A stretch of 64,000 nucleotides of DNA from an uncultured Saprospiraceae bacterium (GCA_938007965.1 CALLMH010000025.1:36069-100068), one strand, 5' to 3'; shown: positions 50,340-60,995, counted from the first letter of the stretch. Notes: generated from the letters alone by a model not told the origin. Numbers and translations are program-made.

Positions 50340-51782
50340 TCATAAGCTACTGTAAAGATGCTCGAAAATGTCTTCGACTTTATTTTTTACAGCGGCATTT
50401 CCATGCGAATGGTTATTAGAAATGAAACAAATCGTATACCAATCTCCTGATCTTCCTTGGAATAGACCAGAAAAGGAAAGTACGCTACCCATAGACCCAG
50501 ATTTTAGGTAGAATTTCTTTTGTGAAGTTTTTTTTGCTAAGAGATTGGATACTGTCCCTGATACTCCTGTTTGTGGTAAGTATTTTAATAAGTTCTCTCG
50601 ACCTAGCTGTTTTTCCGCATAATTGATAAATCGAGTGAAAGCCTGAGGTGTGATATTGTTTCGGGGAGAGAGACCACTTCCATCCTCTAGGTTATAGCTA
50701 TGCTTATCTATTTCGGCCGAAGTCAAAGTCTGAATTATTACCTCTATTCCTGCATCGATAGACCCTTCGTTTTTCTCTTTTTTGCCCATCAACCTGAGGA
50801 TGGCTTCACAATATAGATTTATACTTTCGTAGTTTGCTTGTCTTACTATTTTAGAAAGTGTTTCTGATTTTATAGTGAGTACTTCGGTGAAGTCTGTGTT
50901 CTTTATCGGATTATTATGGACTGTGATACCATTATTATAGATATAATTATTGTGGAGCGCTGCACTCAATAATGCGGCGAATGATAAGGGTGGGTTAGGT
51001 ATAGAGCCTCTTATTTTAAATGATTTTGAAGTGTACGGGATGCTGCCTCTCACAATTTTATTGTAGTGGTATTGATCACCATAGATATAAGCGTTATCTC
51101 CAGTGTTCTTCCCCTTTGTTATTACTTCGCTGGTAATTTTCAGGTAAGGAATTTCAGGGTCAGTACGATCTATTTGAGCCGTTTGGCCTTCTTTTATTTT
51201 TGGTTTGAAGTATAGATCATATTCATTTTCATTGAAGTTGAATGCCCACGCGCCACTGCCATAGTAGTTGGCCACATCTCCATATGGCCATGATCCGGGG
51301 ATAGGCTGTCCGGAGAATACATTGGTACGTATATCTATCTTGCCGTCGATACATTTTATTCCTTTTGCTTTTATAGCGTTGACTATATCTGAGAGCGTTT
51401 TATTCCAGTTTTTTCCAAATCGTTTTGAGCCCAATGTAGGATCACCGCTTCCTATGATCACGATATTGCCCTCTAGGGTTCCAGATTGGTCTATATTTCC
51501 TGTGTATCCTATTCTTGTTTTGAATCGATACTCTTCGCCTAATACCTTGAGTGCAGTGAAGTTGGTAATCAGTTTTAGAGAGCTGGCAGGAATTAGCTTT
51601 TTATCGCTGTCGATATTGACTATCTCTTTTCCATCTAATGATCTAACAGATACTCCAACCGACGCATAATCGAAGGCTTCACTGTCCAATATTATATTTA
51701 TTAATTGGAGCTTATCTTCGTTTTGTGAATTTGCTGAGAAGAATTGTAATACTATTATTATAATCAATAAACATAGTCTCAT
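50340..51782 (-). CDS. dacB: D-alanyl-D-alanine carboxypeptidase/endopeptidase (PBP4, DacB family)
   Basis: LIPASSLKLITNFTALKVLG (SxxK), LEDGSGLSPRNNITP (SGL/SxN region), YLKSGSMGSVLSFSG (KSG). Confidence 0.93.
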   Translation of the reverse strand: MRLCLLIIIIVLQFFSANSQNEDKLQLINIILDSEAFDYASVGVSVRSLDGKEIVNIDSDKKLIPASSLKLITNFTALKVLGEEYRFKTRIGYTGNIDQSGTLEGNIVIIGSGDPTLGSKRFGKNWNKTLSDIVNAIKAKGIKCIDGKIDIRTNVFSGQPIPGSWPYGDVANYYGSGAWAFNFNENEYDLYFKPKIKEGQTAQIDRTDPEIPYLKITSEVITKGKNTGDNAYIYGDQYHYNKIVRGSIPYTSKSFKIRGSIPNPPLSFAALLSAALHNNYIYNNGITVHNNPIKNTDFTEVLTIKSETLSKIVRQANYESINLYCEAILRLMGKKEKNEGSIDAGIEVIIQTLTSAEIDKHSYNLEDGSGLSPRNNITPQAFTRFINYAEKQLGRENLLKYLPQTGVSGTVSNLLAKKTSQKKFYLKSGSMGSVLSFSGLFQGRSGDWYTICFISNNHSHGNAAVKNKVEDIFEHLYSSL

Positions 51783-52771
51783 AGTGGGGTGAGATTATAT
51801 CCAATATGAAACAGCGCGTCACCTTGATTCACTACAGAAGCATTACTATGACCGATAATGTGGCCGTCTCTGGTGGCTGATACCGTTATTGATTTGCTAC
51901 CATAAGCGTCTTTGAGTTCGCCTATAGGTTCTCCTTTTTTGACGTATTCGCCAGAATCTTTAGACCATATGAATATACCAGAATACGGAGCTCTTAACCA
52001 AACAGTTTTTTCTACTAGGATTGATTTTACTTGAGAATCAAATTCTACTTCATGTTTCATTTCCAGGTGTGCCAATACTCGTTTGATCCCTTGGATTGCT
52101 ACAGAAATCGAATGTCCGTCAAGACGTACACTTTCGCCACCTTCGAATACGATTGTCGGAATATTCATTTCATGGCTTGTTTTTCTAAATGACTTTGGAA
52201 TAAATGGCTTCTGAATGATATACTTTGTGCCGAAAATGATAGCGAGCTCTTCGGCTTTTTTATCAGATTTGTGATATCGAATTTGAGGATAGTTGAATCG
52301 AGATGACCCGCCTGTATGGAAGTCCATTGCAAAATCGATGTACGGGAGGATCTTCTTGGTAAGTGTATTGGCTACTCTCGAAGCTAAGGAGCCTGTACTT
52401 ATGCCTGGGAAAGATCGGTTGACATCTTTTCCATCGGGAACTTCTCTGCTAAAATTTATAAATCCAAAAACATTCAATAAAGGAATCGCGATGATACTTC
52501 CTCTTTCCAAATTACTGAATATATCTTCTTCTATAGATCTTCTTACTATCTCGATGCCATTAATCTCATCACCATGGACACCACCTAGTACAAGAATGCA
52601 AGGACCAGGATTTTTACTTCTAAAAATATGTGCTTTGATATCTATCCTCGTATCTGAGGGCAATCTTCCGACATTGATATTAGCGAGTGCATATTCTCCT
52701 GGGAATACCGTTGCTCCTCCTATTACTATTGGCTCTTCGAATGTGTGTTTTATTTCCAGATTTTCGATCAT
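51779..52771 (-). CDS. Succinylglutamate desuccinylase/aspartoacylase family (M14-like) protein
   Basis: ILVLGGVHGDEINGIEIVRR (HxxE), IDFAMDFHTGG, biotinyl-lipoyl-like C-terminus SKDSGEYVKKGEPIGELKDAYG. Confidence 0.9.
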   Translation of the reverse strand: MIENLEIKHTFEEPIVIGGATVFPGEYALANINVGRLPSDTRIDIKAHIFRSKNPGPCILVLGGVHGDEINGIEIVRRSIEEDIFSNLERGSIIAIPLLNVFGFINFSREVPDGKDVNRSFPGISTGSLASRVANTLTKKILPYIDFAMDFHTGGSSRFNYPQIRYHKSDKKAEELAIIFGTKYIIQKPFIPKSFRKTSHEMNIPTIVFEGGESVRLDGHSISVAIQGIKRVLAHLEMKHEVEFDSQVKSILVEKTVWLRAPYSGIFIWSKDSGEYVKKGEPIGELKDAYGSKSITVSATRDGHIIGHSNASVVNQGDALFHIGYNLTPL

Positions 52772-53649
52772 ATATAGTTGTAATTTTTTTCGACATATTT
52801 TATGATTTTGCCGGCTATGTCGCGGCCAGTCGTAGTCTCTATACCCTCTAGTCCTGGGCTTGCATTTACTTCCAGTACCATAGGGCCTTTTGATGTTTGG
52901 AGCATGTCTACTCCAGCTACATGAAGTCCCATTACTCTAGCTGCTTTGCGCGCCACTTTCATTTCTTCTTCAGAGAGCTGGATCACTTCTGAGGTTGCTC
53001 CTCTATGCAGATTAGAGCGAAACTCGCCTTCTGCCGCTTGTCGTTTCATAACACCTACGACTTCATTGTTTACGATGAATACTCTGACGTCGGCTCCCTT
53101 AGCTTCTGCTATAAACTGCTGCAAAAATACTTTTTGTTTCGTCTTATGGAAGGCTTCTACTATAGATTCTGCCATCTTCTTTTTTTCAGCTAGCATAACA
53201 CCTAGCCCGTGGGTCCCTTTGACCATCTTTATGACTACGGGCAGTGGAGACACTTCATCTATCATCTGGCCGATAGTCATCATATTATTAGACAAGGTAG
53301 ATTTAGGAACTGCTATGCCATTGGCCGCTAGTATCTGCATACATGATATTTTATCTCTGGCTTTCAAAAGCGGATCAGATTTTAGAGTACTGAATACTTT
53401 CATCAGCTCGAATTGTCGGATTACGCTCGCTCCATAAGTAGTCGCCGAATTTCCTATTCTTGGTATTACAGCTTGGATGTTTTTTATCTTCTGTCCATGA
53501 TAATATATACAAGGACTGTTCTCTTCTATGACTAAGTCACAGAACATATGATCAAAAACGCGTACAAAATGGTTTCTCTTTCTTGCAGCATTGACTAGAC
53601 TCTGGGTACTGTATAAAGCAGGATTTCTTGATAATATAGCTATGTTCAT
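52768..53649 (-). CDS. rimK: RimK-family ATP-grasp alpha-L-glutamate ligase
   Basis: MNIAILSRNPALYSTQSL, PLPVVIKMVKGTHGLGVMLAEKK, DVRVFIVNNEVVGVMKR, PMVLEVNASPGLEGIE. Confidence 0.92.
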   Translation of the reverse strand: MNIAILSRNPALYSTQSLVNAARKRNHFVRVFDHMFCDLVIEENSPCIYYHGQKIKNIQAVIPRIGNSATTYGASVIRQFELMKVFSTLKSDPLLKARDKISCMQILAANGIAVPKSTLSNNMMTIGQMIDEVSPLPVVIKMVKGTHGLGVMLAEKKKMAESIVEAFHKTKQKVFLQQFIAEAKGADVRVFIVNNEVVGVMKRQAAEGEFRSNLHRGATSEVIQLSEEEMKVARKAARVMGLHVAGVDMLQTSKGPMVLEVNASPGLEGIETTTGRDIAGKIIKYVEKNYNYI

Positions 53650-54127
53650 CTAAATGTAAAATGTAGAATGTTGGAATATATGCAAACGCATCATCAATAA
53701 TAATGATTTTAATTTTTAGTCCGTTCAGATTTTAATAATAAATTTAGATGGTTTAATCCGAACTACGTGTTGGGGAATCTATTGCAGCTTGAGTTAGTTT
53801 CAAATATGGTGCTTTGATTTATTTACTTTCTTCATCCTAGCAGGGACTGCACCTCAAACAATAGAAGCCATTTATTTTACTATTCTGGCGATCCTCATAA
53901 TGAAATTCCAATGTGTACTGTTGGTTGAAAAATCGAACGGATAATCCACGAGTTCCAGTACTTCTGTAGGATCTAAAAATCATAAATTGATAATAATTAT
54001 AAAAAAGAAGTAACCGATCGAGAAATCTTCCGTCTTAACTATTCATTCTGGTTGGACTGAAATCATTTATATTTCGATATTCTTTGATATCTTGTGTCCC
54101 CAAGTTGATTTAATAATTAAGTTATCT

Positions 54128-54601
54128 ATGAATATACGCCCTGTTTTAAATACACAATTGGATGCTGTAGTGCATTTCATTACCAAGCTAGATGCTGAGA
54201 TGGTCTCTACACTGATAGATGATAAATATACTTACCAAGACTATATTAAATCACAGTTTATCAGAAAGTTAGGAGACTTGTTTTTTGAGTTTTCTCAATT
54301 AGGAGATAGTTATTTACATGTAGAAAAAGGGGAGTGCTATGGATGCACATGTGGTGTATCAGGCTATACATTCATAGGTAATAAGTCTCACGCATATATC
54401 GATTTCGTTTTTAAAGCTGATGCAGAAGGCAATGTGTCTGACATCTATGATTGTGGTGAGTTTTTTAATAAAAGAGCTAAAATCAAAAAAGATAGCCGTC
54501 TATTTCTAGATAAACAAGTCGATTTTGATTTTGAGGAAGATGAGGATGATTTATGGAAAGGAGGTGATCCATTTTTTGGAGATGATGATATGCCATTTTA
54601 A
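54128..54601 (+). CDS. Hypothetical cysteine-containing protein with acidic C-terminus
   Basis: MNIRPVLNTQLDAVVHFITKLD...GECYGCTCGVSGYTFIGN...DFDFEEDEDDLWKGGDPFFGDDDMPF. ATG at 54128 favoured over the track's 54092 TTG. Confidence 0.6.
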   Translation: MNIRPVLNTQLDAVVHFITKLDAEMVSTLIDDKYTYQDYIKSQFIRKLGDLFFEFSQLGDSYLHVEKGECYGCTCGVSGYTFIGNKSHAYIDFVFKADAEGNVSDIYDCGEFFNKRAKIKKDSRLFLDKQVDFDFEEDEDDLWKGGDPFFGDDDMPF

Positions 54602-54688
54602 ATATAGAAAGTCAGATTCTAAATATGTTCTATGCTTAGCTAAACAACTTAATCAGCTAGTGGTTAGTTTATCTAAATCATATTTATT

Positions 54689-55198
54689 TTGAGGAAAACA
54701 AATTTTACTAAGTTTGTCAACTCTCTCAGCGAAGAAGAATTGAGAGAAGAATTGGATAAACTATACACCAAGTACAAGCCCATCAAAGAGTACTACACTA
54801 TGGAGTTGGGGTCTGATGATGATAGGAAAAAGTTATTAGATAAAGCGAAAAATGGAATCGACAAGCTGTATGAGCGATTCCGTACTAGGTCACGACTAAC
54901 CAAGGTAAATAACATCCTCAAAAATATATCCATGATTTCGATTTTTGATCATGAATTGGCGGATGTGTATATCAATCACGTAGAAGCGGCTACTAATCAT
55001 CTCCTTTATTTTGGATGGGCGAGAGAGGCTGATTTTAATCATTTGGAAAAAAGTTGGAACAAAGCTATAGATCTGGTCACTTCTTCACAGTCCAAGGACC
55101 AATTTGATGATCGGCTTCAGTCCGTGCTTAAGCAGTTGAAAAACTATAGAACATTTGTTTTAGATCTGGAAGTATATTATGATGACAATCTTGTGTGA
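54689..55198 (+). CDS. Hypothetical protein
   Basis: 169-aa ORF with TTG start (RKTNFTKFVNSLSEEELREELDKLYTKYKPIKEYY); downstream of 54128-54601 on the same strand. Confidence 0.55.
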   Translation: MRKTNFTKFVNSLSEEELREELDKLYTKYKPIKEYYTMELGSDDDRKKLLDKAKNGIDKLYERFRTRSRLTKVNNILKNISMISIFDHELADVYINHVEAATNHLLYFGWAREADFNHLEKSWNKAIDLVTSSQSKDQFDDRLQSVLKQLKNYRTFVLDLEVYYDDNLV

Positions 55199-55348
55199 GA
55201 GAGGGTTAGAGATGTGTAGTTAGCACGAGTAGTTGTATCCAACATTTTTCCCTGCCTTGGTTTCCATCATATCCTATAATTCTTTCAATTGACTTTCAAA
55301 ACCAAGGGTCTGAATCTGCTACTTAGCCCTGGCGGATTTTATATGATT

Positions 55349-56653
55349 TTACTTCATGTGCAGTCCATATCTATTGTAATATATCCACTGGAATATTGCC
55401 CGAGCTACTAAGAAAATCGAAAGTGCTATCCATATATTGGATCCAATCTCAGATTTCGGGAGTATGTAGAAGGATACAATATAGATGATGAGTGATAGGA
55501 ACATGGCATTGCGCATACTATTCGTAGCGGTCAGTCCTACATAGATACCATCCCATATATAACTTGCGAATGCCAATACAGGGAAGATGGAGATGAAGAT
55601 TAAGAGTTCTTCTCCGATTGTCAACAATGATGTGTCGTCACTAAATAAACCAAAGAGCTGTACTCCAAATATATAATATACAGCTGCATACAACAAGCTT
55701 ACCAATCCACCCCATAAGAAAGATTGACCGATCACAAGTTTTACTTCTGTTTGTTTATTGGCACCTTTATATTTACCGACGAGGCTTTCTGTAGCATATG
55801 CAAATCCATCAATTCCATAACTCATCCAATTTATGAATTGCATCAGGACTACATTTACTGCCAATATGCTATCTCCAAGCTTAGATGATTGGCGGTAGAA
55901 AAATCCAAACGAAAATGTGAGACAGAGGGTCCTCAGGAATAAATCAAAATTTACTTTTAGGAATCGACCATATGCTGATAGGGTAGTAAGTTCGGAAATG
56001 AGGGACATGTCGATGTAATCTCTATATTTTTTCAGAATTAGAATAATACCCAATATTAGACCGATATACTGAGCGATAACGGTGCCTAGCGCTACCCCTT
56101 TAACGTCCATTCCGACTACTTTCACTAGATAGTAGCTGATGCCTATATTCACTATATTGATCACGGCAGTAAGGATCAGCGGATAGATGGCATTCTGCAT
56201 TCCGAAGAGCCACCCCATTACGACCATAAGCAATAATCCTGCGGGTGCGGCCCATATCCTAATATTGAAATATTCTAATATAAGTGGGTCATTTTCACTA
56301 CTTACCATCAGCGCAGACTTGGCTAGATCGTAGATAGGATTCTGAAAGATCAGCAGTAGTATAGCTAATATTATGGCGAGCACTCCAGCTTTTAATAGCG
56401 ACAACCATACCTCATTCTTATCGTCTGCACCATAGCTCTGTGCGGTCATGCCAGTTGTGCCCATACGCAGAAAGCCGAAATTCCAATAAATAACATTGAA
56501 CAAAAAAGACCCTAATCCGACTGCAGCAAGATGTATACTCGATAATCCTCCCATGAGTATGGTATCTACAGTCGATAATAATGGTGCTGAGATATTGCTC
56601 AAGATATTAGGAATCGAGAGCCGGATGATTTCTTTATTGATCTTTTTTTTCAT
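55349..56653 (-). CDS. MATE-family efflux transporter
   Basis: 12-TM-type protein; SIPNILSNISAPLLSTVDTILMGGLS, FLRMGTTGMTAQSYGA. Confidence 0.94.
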   Translation of the reverse strand: MKKKINKEIIRLSIPNILSNISAPLLSTVDTILMGGLSSIHLAAVGLGSFLFNVIYWNFGFLRMGTTGMTAQSYGADDKNEVWLSLLKAGVLAIILAILLLIFQNPIYDLAKSALMVSSENDPLILEYFNIRIWAAPAGLLLMVVMGWLFGMQNAIYPLILTAVINIVNIGISYYLVKVVGMDVKGVALGTVIAQYIGLILGIILILKKYRDYIDMSLISELTTLSAYGRFLKVNFDLFLRTLCLTFSFGFFYRQSSKLGDSILAVNVVLMQFINWMSYGIDGFAYATESLVGKYKGANKQTEVKLVIGQSFLWGGLVSLLYAAVYYIFGVQLFGLFSDDTSLLTIGEELLIFISIFPVLAFASYIWDGIYVGLTATNSMRNAMFLSLIIYIVSFYILPKSEIGSNIWIALSIFLVARAIFQWIYYNRYGLHMK

Positions 56654-56868
56654 GAGGGAGCAAGATATATAGATTTATGTGGTTTATGAAGGTAGATGAG
56701 TGAATGTACATACACGGGCACGTCACTACACTCTATCAATATATTCAATACCATAAGTAATATGGTATCTTGTACAGATAATAGATATATAACACCGGAT
56801 AATATAATAGCGGTAGATGCACTAGTAATCCATTTACCTTTGGATTTATATATGATTATTATAAGTTT

Positions 56869-57282
56869 ATGATAGGATACTATTTATTTCCGATGGCATT
56901 GGCAAGTTGTATTTTGAGTCTTTTGATCTTTTGTCGTCGCAGATTGATAGGCATGATAGGATATTCTTGGTGGATACATATAGTTGGTTTTGTGGCTATT
57001 TATATTTTAATTGTATGGATAGTTTTGTGTGAGGAATTGTTGCTTACCAGTCGATTGGAGAGATTAGATGTCAATCAAGATGGATTCTATAATGGCTTAG
57101 AACTTACAGATGAATATTATGAGACACTAAAAAAGATGACAAAAGACACTGCTAGGAAATTCTCAATCTATACAGGAATCATCTATTCTGCAATGATCAC
57201 AACCTTACTTTTTATAACAGATTTAGTAAGAATCCATCTGTGGGATAAATATATAAAGAAGACAAATGCGTTAGACATATAA
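56869..57282 (+). CDS. Hypothetical membrane protein with an EF-hand-like loop
   Basis: Three hydrophobic segments and DVNQDGFYNGLE (DxNxDGxxxxxE). Confidence 0.6.
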   Translation: MIGYYLFPMALASCILSLLIFCRRRLIGMIGYSWWIHIVGFVAIYILIVWIVLCEELLLTSRLERLDVNQDGFYNGLELTDEYYETLKKMTKDTARKFSIYTGIIYSAMITTLLFITDLVRIHLWDKYIKKTNALDI

Positions 57283-57352
57283 CATATATTCAAAATGTAT
57301 TACTTTCGCAATTAATAATCGTCTTATAGCCTAGAGTATACAATCAGAAACA

Positions 57353-58162
57353 ATGAAAGATTTTTTTAAGTTTATAATCAGTAAGCCTTTTCTTAAACAG
57401 CTGATATATGTAATTATATTTTTAGCTCTTGTATTGTTGATGGTCCTTCTTTGGCTTAGATTTTACACAAATCATGGTCAAAAACTAGAATTGCCGGACT
57501 ATATTAATCAAGAATTAGTCGACGCACAAAAAGATGCTGATAGTAAGACCTTCGAGATCATAGTCACAGACTCTATCCATAAAGTCGGTAAGCCTGGAGG
57601 ATTGATAATAGATCAAAATCCAACACCTGGATCTATGGTCAAGGAAAAAAGAAAAATATATGTAAACGTTACTAAATACGCTGCGGATAGGATCAAAGTT
57701 TCGGATCTTCCGGTATTGTATGGAAGTGAATATGATCAAAAAAGAACCGAGCTAAAGTATCTTGATATTTCCTCAAGAATCAAAGCTGAGAAATTTGATA
57801 GAGGTGAACCCAATCATATACTCGAAGTATGGTATAATGGTAAGCTGATTATTGATAATAAAATAATAAAGACTGATCTAGAAATTGAGAAAGGAGGCGA
57901 ATTAGAATTTGTAATTAGTAAGCCAGAAGGCGGAAAAGACTTCATCCCTGATCTTGTTTGTCAAGAGTTTATTGCTGCAGAGTCCAAGTGTATGTTGTCT
58001 AAATTTCAGATAGGACGGGTAACAGAAATAGGTGAGATTACCGATAGGAATACAGCATTCGTAGTGTCTCAGGTGCCAGCATATGATGGAAGCAGTATGA
58101 TAAGTCATAATTCTGCTATTGCTGTAACTATCAGCCAAGAACGACCAGACGAATGCAAATAA
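57353..58162 (+). CDS. PASTA domain-containing membrane protein
   Basis: N-terminal TM helix then repeated PASTA-like units (LELPDYINQELVDAQKDADSKTFEIIVTDSIHKVGKPGGLIIDQNPTPGSMVKEKRKIYVNVT). Confidence 0.85.
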   Translation: MKDFFKFIISKPFLKQLIYVIIFLALVLLMVLLWLRFYTNHGQKLELPDYINQELVDAQKDADSKTFEIIVTDSIHKVGKPGGLIIDQNPTPGSMVKEKRKIYVNVTKYAADRIKVSDLPVLYGSEYDQKRTELKYLDISSRIKAEKFDRGEPNHILEVWYNGKLIIDNKIIKTDLEIEKGGELEFVISKPEGGKDFIPDLVCQEFIAAESKCMLSKFQIGRVTEIGEITDRNTAFVVSQVPAYDGSSMISHNSAIAVTISQERPDECK

Positions 58163-58195
58163 ACATAGATTAAAATATACTAAATAGAAATAAGA

Positions 58196-58501
58196 ATGAC
58201 AGATATCACAACGGAAGAACTCAAAACCAAGTTAGACAATAAAGAGGACTTCGTATTTATTGATGTACGGGAGCCATTTGAATTTGAAGAGTTTAATCTT
58301 GGTGCTCGTTTAATCCCGCTGGGCAATATTCCAGGTGCGCTAAACGAATTAGAACAATACAAAGATCAAGAAATTGTTATCCACTGCAGATCGGGTGCAA
58401 GAAGTGGAAACGCTAAACAGTACCTAGTAGAGATGGGATATAAGAACGTAAGAAACCTATTGGGAGGTGTTGTCAGATGGCAGCAACTATATAGTGTATA
58501 A
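58196..58501 (+). CDS. Rhodanese-like domain protein
   Basis: FVFIDVREPFEFEEFNLGARLIPLGNIP, IVIHCRSGARSGNAKQYL (active Cys). Confidence 0.94.
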   Translation: MTDITTEELKTKLDNKEDFVFIDVREPFEFEEFNLGARLIPLGNIPGALNELEQYKDQEIVIHCRSGARSGNAKQYLVEMGYKNVRNLLGGVVRWQQLYSV

Positions 58502-58508
58502 AGCGGTC

Positions 58509-59435
58509 TTATAGAATACGTGGTTTGTTTTTCTTTATAGCTATGTAATTATATGCACGGATGCCTTGGAGTCCACCGGTATGAATCCATAGATATGATT
58601 TTGTATTGTCGACTAATCCTTGGTCTATCATGTCAAAAAATCCACACATCAATTTCCCATTGTAGATTGGATCTACTGGGATTCCCGTTTCTTTTGTGAA
58701 TTCATTGATGAAAGAGATCAATTCTATTGGTGTCTTTCCATAGCCTCCAAAATGATATCTATCAATAAATTTTAGTTGGTCGTGTTTGGGAGTTGGTATA
58801 TTTTTAAGGATCTCATTTTTTAGATAATCGCTCTTTAGACTTGAAAATACCCATAGTTCTTTGTCCTTGCGTAAATTCTTAATGATGCCAGTCGCTGTAG
58901 CACCAGTTCCAGCGGATACTAAGATCACGTCATGGTGTGATTGGTTTATTTCATTTGATAATTCTGATAAGCCTATTTGAGCCAATTCATTTGATCCCCC
59001 TTCTGGTATCAGTATATGATTAGGGAATTCGGATAGGATAGATTTTACTGCGGGACTATTGTTTTTATCTCGATATTCATTCCGACATACGAATCTTAGT
59101 TCCATGCCACATTGTATAGCGTACTTTGTAGTAGGATTTTTCTCATCGTATTCTCCACGTATAATACCTACAGACTTGATACCTATTACTTTACATGCGG
59201 AGGCTAGTGCATATATATGATTAGAGAATGCACCACCGAAAGAGACTACCGTCGGAAGTTCTTTGTCAACAGCTGCTTTGAGATTATATTTTAGCTTGCG
59301 CCATTTATTCCCAGAAATATCAGGATGTATAAGATCTTCCCGCTTTACTGATAGTGATATCCCTGTATTGATCAGTTGACTAGAATCTACTCTAGCTATA
59401 GGACTAGTAACTTTAGTATCGAAAATATCACCCAC
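58509..59435 (-). CDS. 1-aminocyclopropane-1-carboxylate deaminase/D-cysteine desulfhydrase family (PLP enzyme)
   Basis: VKREDLIHPDISGNKWRKLKYNL (PLP Lys), VVSFGGAFSNHIYALA, ILVSAGTGATATGII. Confidence 0.88.
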   Translation of the reverse strand: MGDIFDTKVTSPIARVDSSQLINTGISLSVKREDLIHPDISGNKWRKLKYNLKAAVDKELPTVVSFGGAFSNHIYALASACKVIGIKSVGIIRGEYDEKNPTTKYAIQCGMELRFVCRNEYRDKNNSPAVKSILSEFPNHILIPEGGSNELAQIGLSELSNEINQSHHDVILVSAGTGATATGIIKNLRKDKELWVFSSLKSDYLKNEILKNIPTPKHDQLKFIDRYHFGGYGKTPIELISFINEFTKETGIPVDPIYNGKLMCGFFDMIDQGLVDNTKSYLWIHTGGLQGIRAYNYIAIKKNKPRIL

Positions 59436-59444
59436 AGTATAGAA

Positions 59445-60995
59445 TTAGTCCATCCTAAGCTCATCATCCATGTTGTCATAGAATTTATATTCTAGCATTT
59501 GGAAGTCATTGTTACGTTTGACTGTAATCCATGATTTGAATTCTTTGTACCATCTCACTTGTTCGGATATTATACCTTTCGTGAGATAAGAATATATGAA
59601 TGGATGCACGACAAGTTTCAACTTAGACTTAGGTCTACTAGACAATATATGGTTGATATCACGCTTGATATCTTCTATGATGAGGATTGAAGCTTTTGCT
59701 TTTCCTGATCCGAGACACGTAGGGCAGGTTTCTGATGTGTCGATTTTCACCTCTTCTCTTACTCTCTGCCTTGTAATCGCCATCAAGCCGAATTTGCTCA
59801 GAGGCAATATTGTATGTTGTGCACGATCATTTCTCATGAAGTCCTTCATCTTATTGAATAGAGAAATCTTGTGTTCGGAGTTTCTCATATCTATAAAATC
59901 GATAATGATGATACCGCCGATATCTCTCAATCTTACCTGCCTTGCTACTTCTTCTGCCGCTTCGAGATTTACAGATAGAGAAGCATCTTCTTGCGATCTT
60001 TTGTTGGCTTTGGGACCACTATTCACGTCTATGACATGCATAGCCTCGGTGTGTTCTATTACGAGGTAGGCACCACTGTGCATAGTGTATGTCTTACCGA
60101 AAGAAGATTTGATCTGAGTCGTCACACCAAACGCATCAAATATGGGTCTTGAGCCAGTATGATGTTGGATGATATTTACTTTTTCTGATCCGATAGACTT
60201 TAGATATTCTCTGCTGCTATTATACAGCTCTTTATCATTGATCACTACTTTATTGAAGTTGTCTGATAGTACATCTCTTAAGATACTAGATGTCTTATCT
60301 ATCTCACTGAGTAGTTTTCTAGGACTGTTTGCTACTTTGAGTTCGTCGAATATCGTTTTCCACTTTTCTGTAAGTCCGCGAATTTCGGAATGTAAATCTG
60401 CCACCATCTTACCCTCTGCAGCGGTACGTACGACTACACCGAAGTCTTTTGGTTTGATGCTTTCGACAAGCACCTTTAGTCTTTGTCGTTCTGCATTGTT
60501 ACTTATTTTTTTAGATATGGAGACTACATTATTGAATGGTGTCAATACTACATATCTGCCTGGAATAGTAATCTCACAGCTAAGTCTAGGACCTTTGGTT
60601 GAGATAGGTTCTTTCAGTACTTGAACCAATACGTAGTCATTCTTGGTAAACACCTGATCGATTTTACCATTTTTCGGATTGTCTCCTAGAATCTCAAATT
60701 TTTCAAGTAGGTGAGTATTAAGACTTTTACCCATTACCTCCTTCGTGTATTTCTTGAGAGATAGTATCTGGGGGCCCAGATCAGTGTAGTGTAGAAATGC
60801 ATCTTTTCTATGTCCAAGATCTACGAAGGCTGCATTGAGACTAGGTCTCATCTTCTTAACCACACCCAAGAATATATCTCCTACTGTAAACTTGCTGTTG
60901 GTCTTTTCATTATGAATCTCGACCAAACGATTGTTCTCCATTAACGCGATTTCTACTTCGGTAGGTGAGGAGTTTACTATTAATTCTTTATCCAC
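59445..60995 (-). CDS. rng: Ribonuclease E/G family
   Basis: S1-like N-terminus FLGVVKKMRPSLNAAFVDLGHRKDAFLHYTDLG, MHVIDVNSGPKANK, IIDFIDMRN, TCPTCLGSG zinc link. Confidence 0.96.
   Translation of the reverse strand: MDKELIVNSSPTEVEIALMENNRLVEIHNEKTNSKFTVGDIFLGVVKKMRPSLNAAFVDLGHRKDAFLHYTDLGPQILSLKKYTKEVMGKSLNTHLLEKFEILGDNPKNGKIDQVFTKNDYVLVQVLKEPISTKGPRLSCEITIPGRYVVLTPFNNVVSISKKISNNAERQRLKVLVESIKPKDFGVVVRTAAEGKMVADLHSEIRGLTEKWKTIFDELKVANSPRKLLSEIDKTSSILRDVLSDNFNKVVINDKELYNSSREYLKSIGSEKVNIIQHHTGSRPIFDAFGVTTQIKSSFGKTYTMHSGAYLVIEHTEAMHVIDVNSGPKANKRSQEDASLSVNLEAAEEVARQVRLRDIGGIIIIDFIDMRNSEHKISLFNKMKDFMRNDRAQHTILPLSKFGLMAITRQRVREEVKIDTSETCPTCLGSGKAKASILIIEDIKRDINHILSSRPKSKLKLVVHPFIYSYLTKGIISEQVRWYKEFKSWITVKRNNDFQMLEYKFYDNMDDELRMD

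Noticed and set aside
52293-53437. Long plus-strand ORFs (170 aa and 163 aa) opposite AstE-like and rimK
   Set aside because: Antisense to well-supported conserved proteins; no recognisable protein features.
59596-60624. Plus-strand ORFs of 157 and 151 aa opposite rng
   Set aside because: Antisense artefacts of rng coding sequence.
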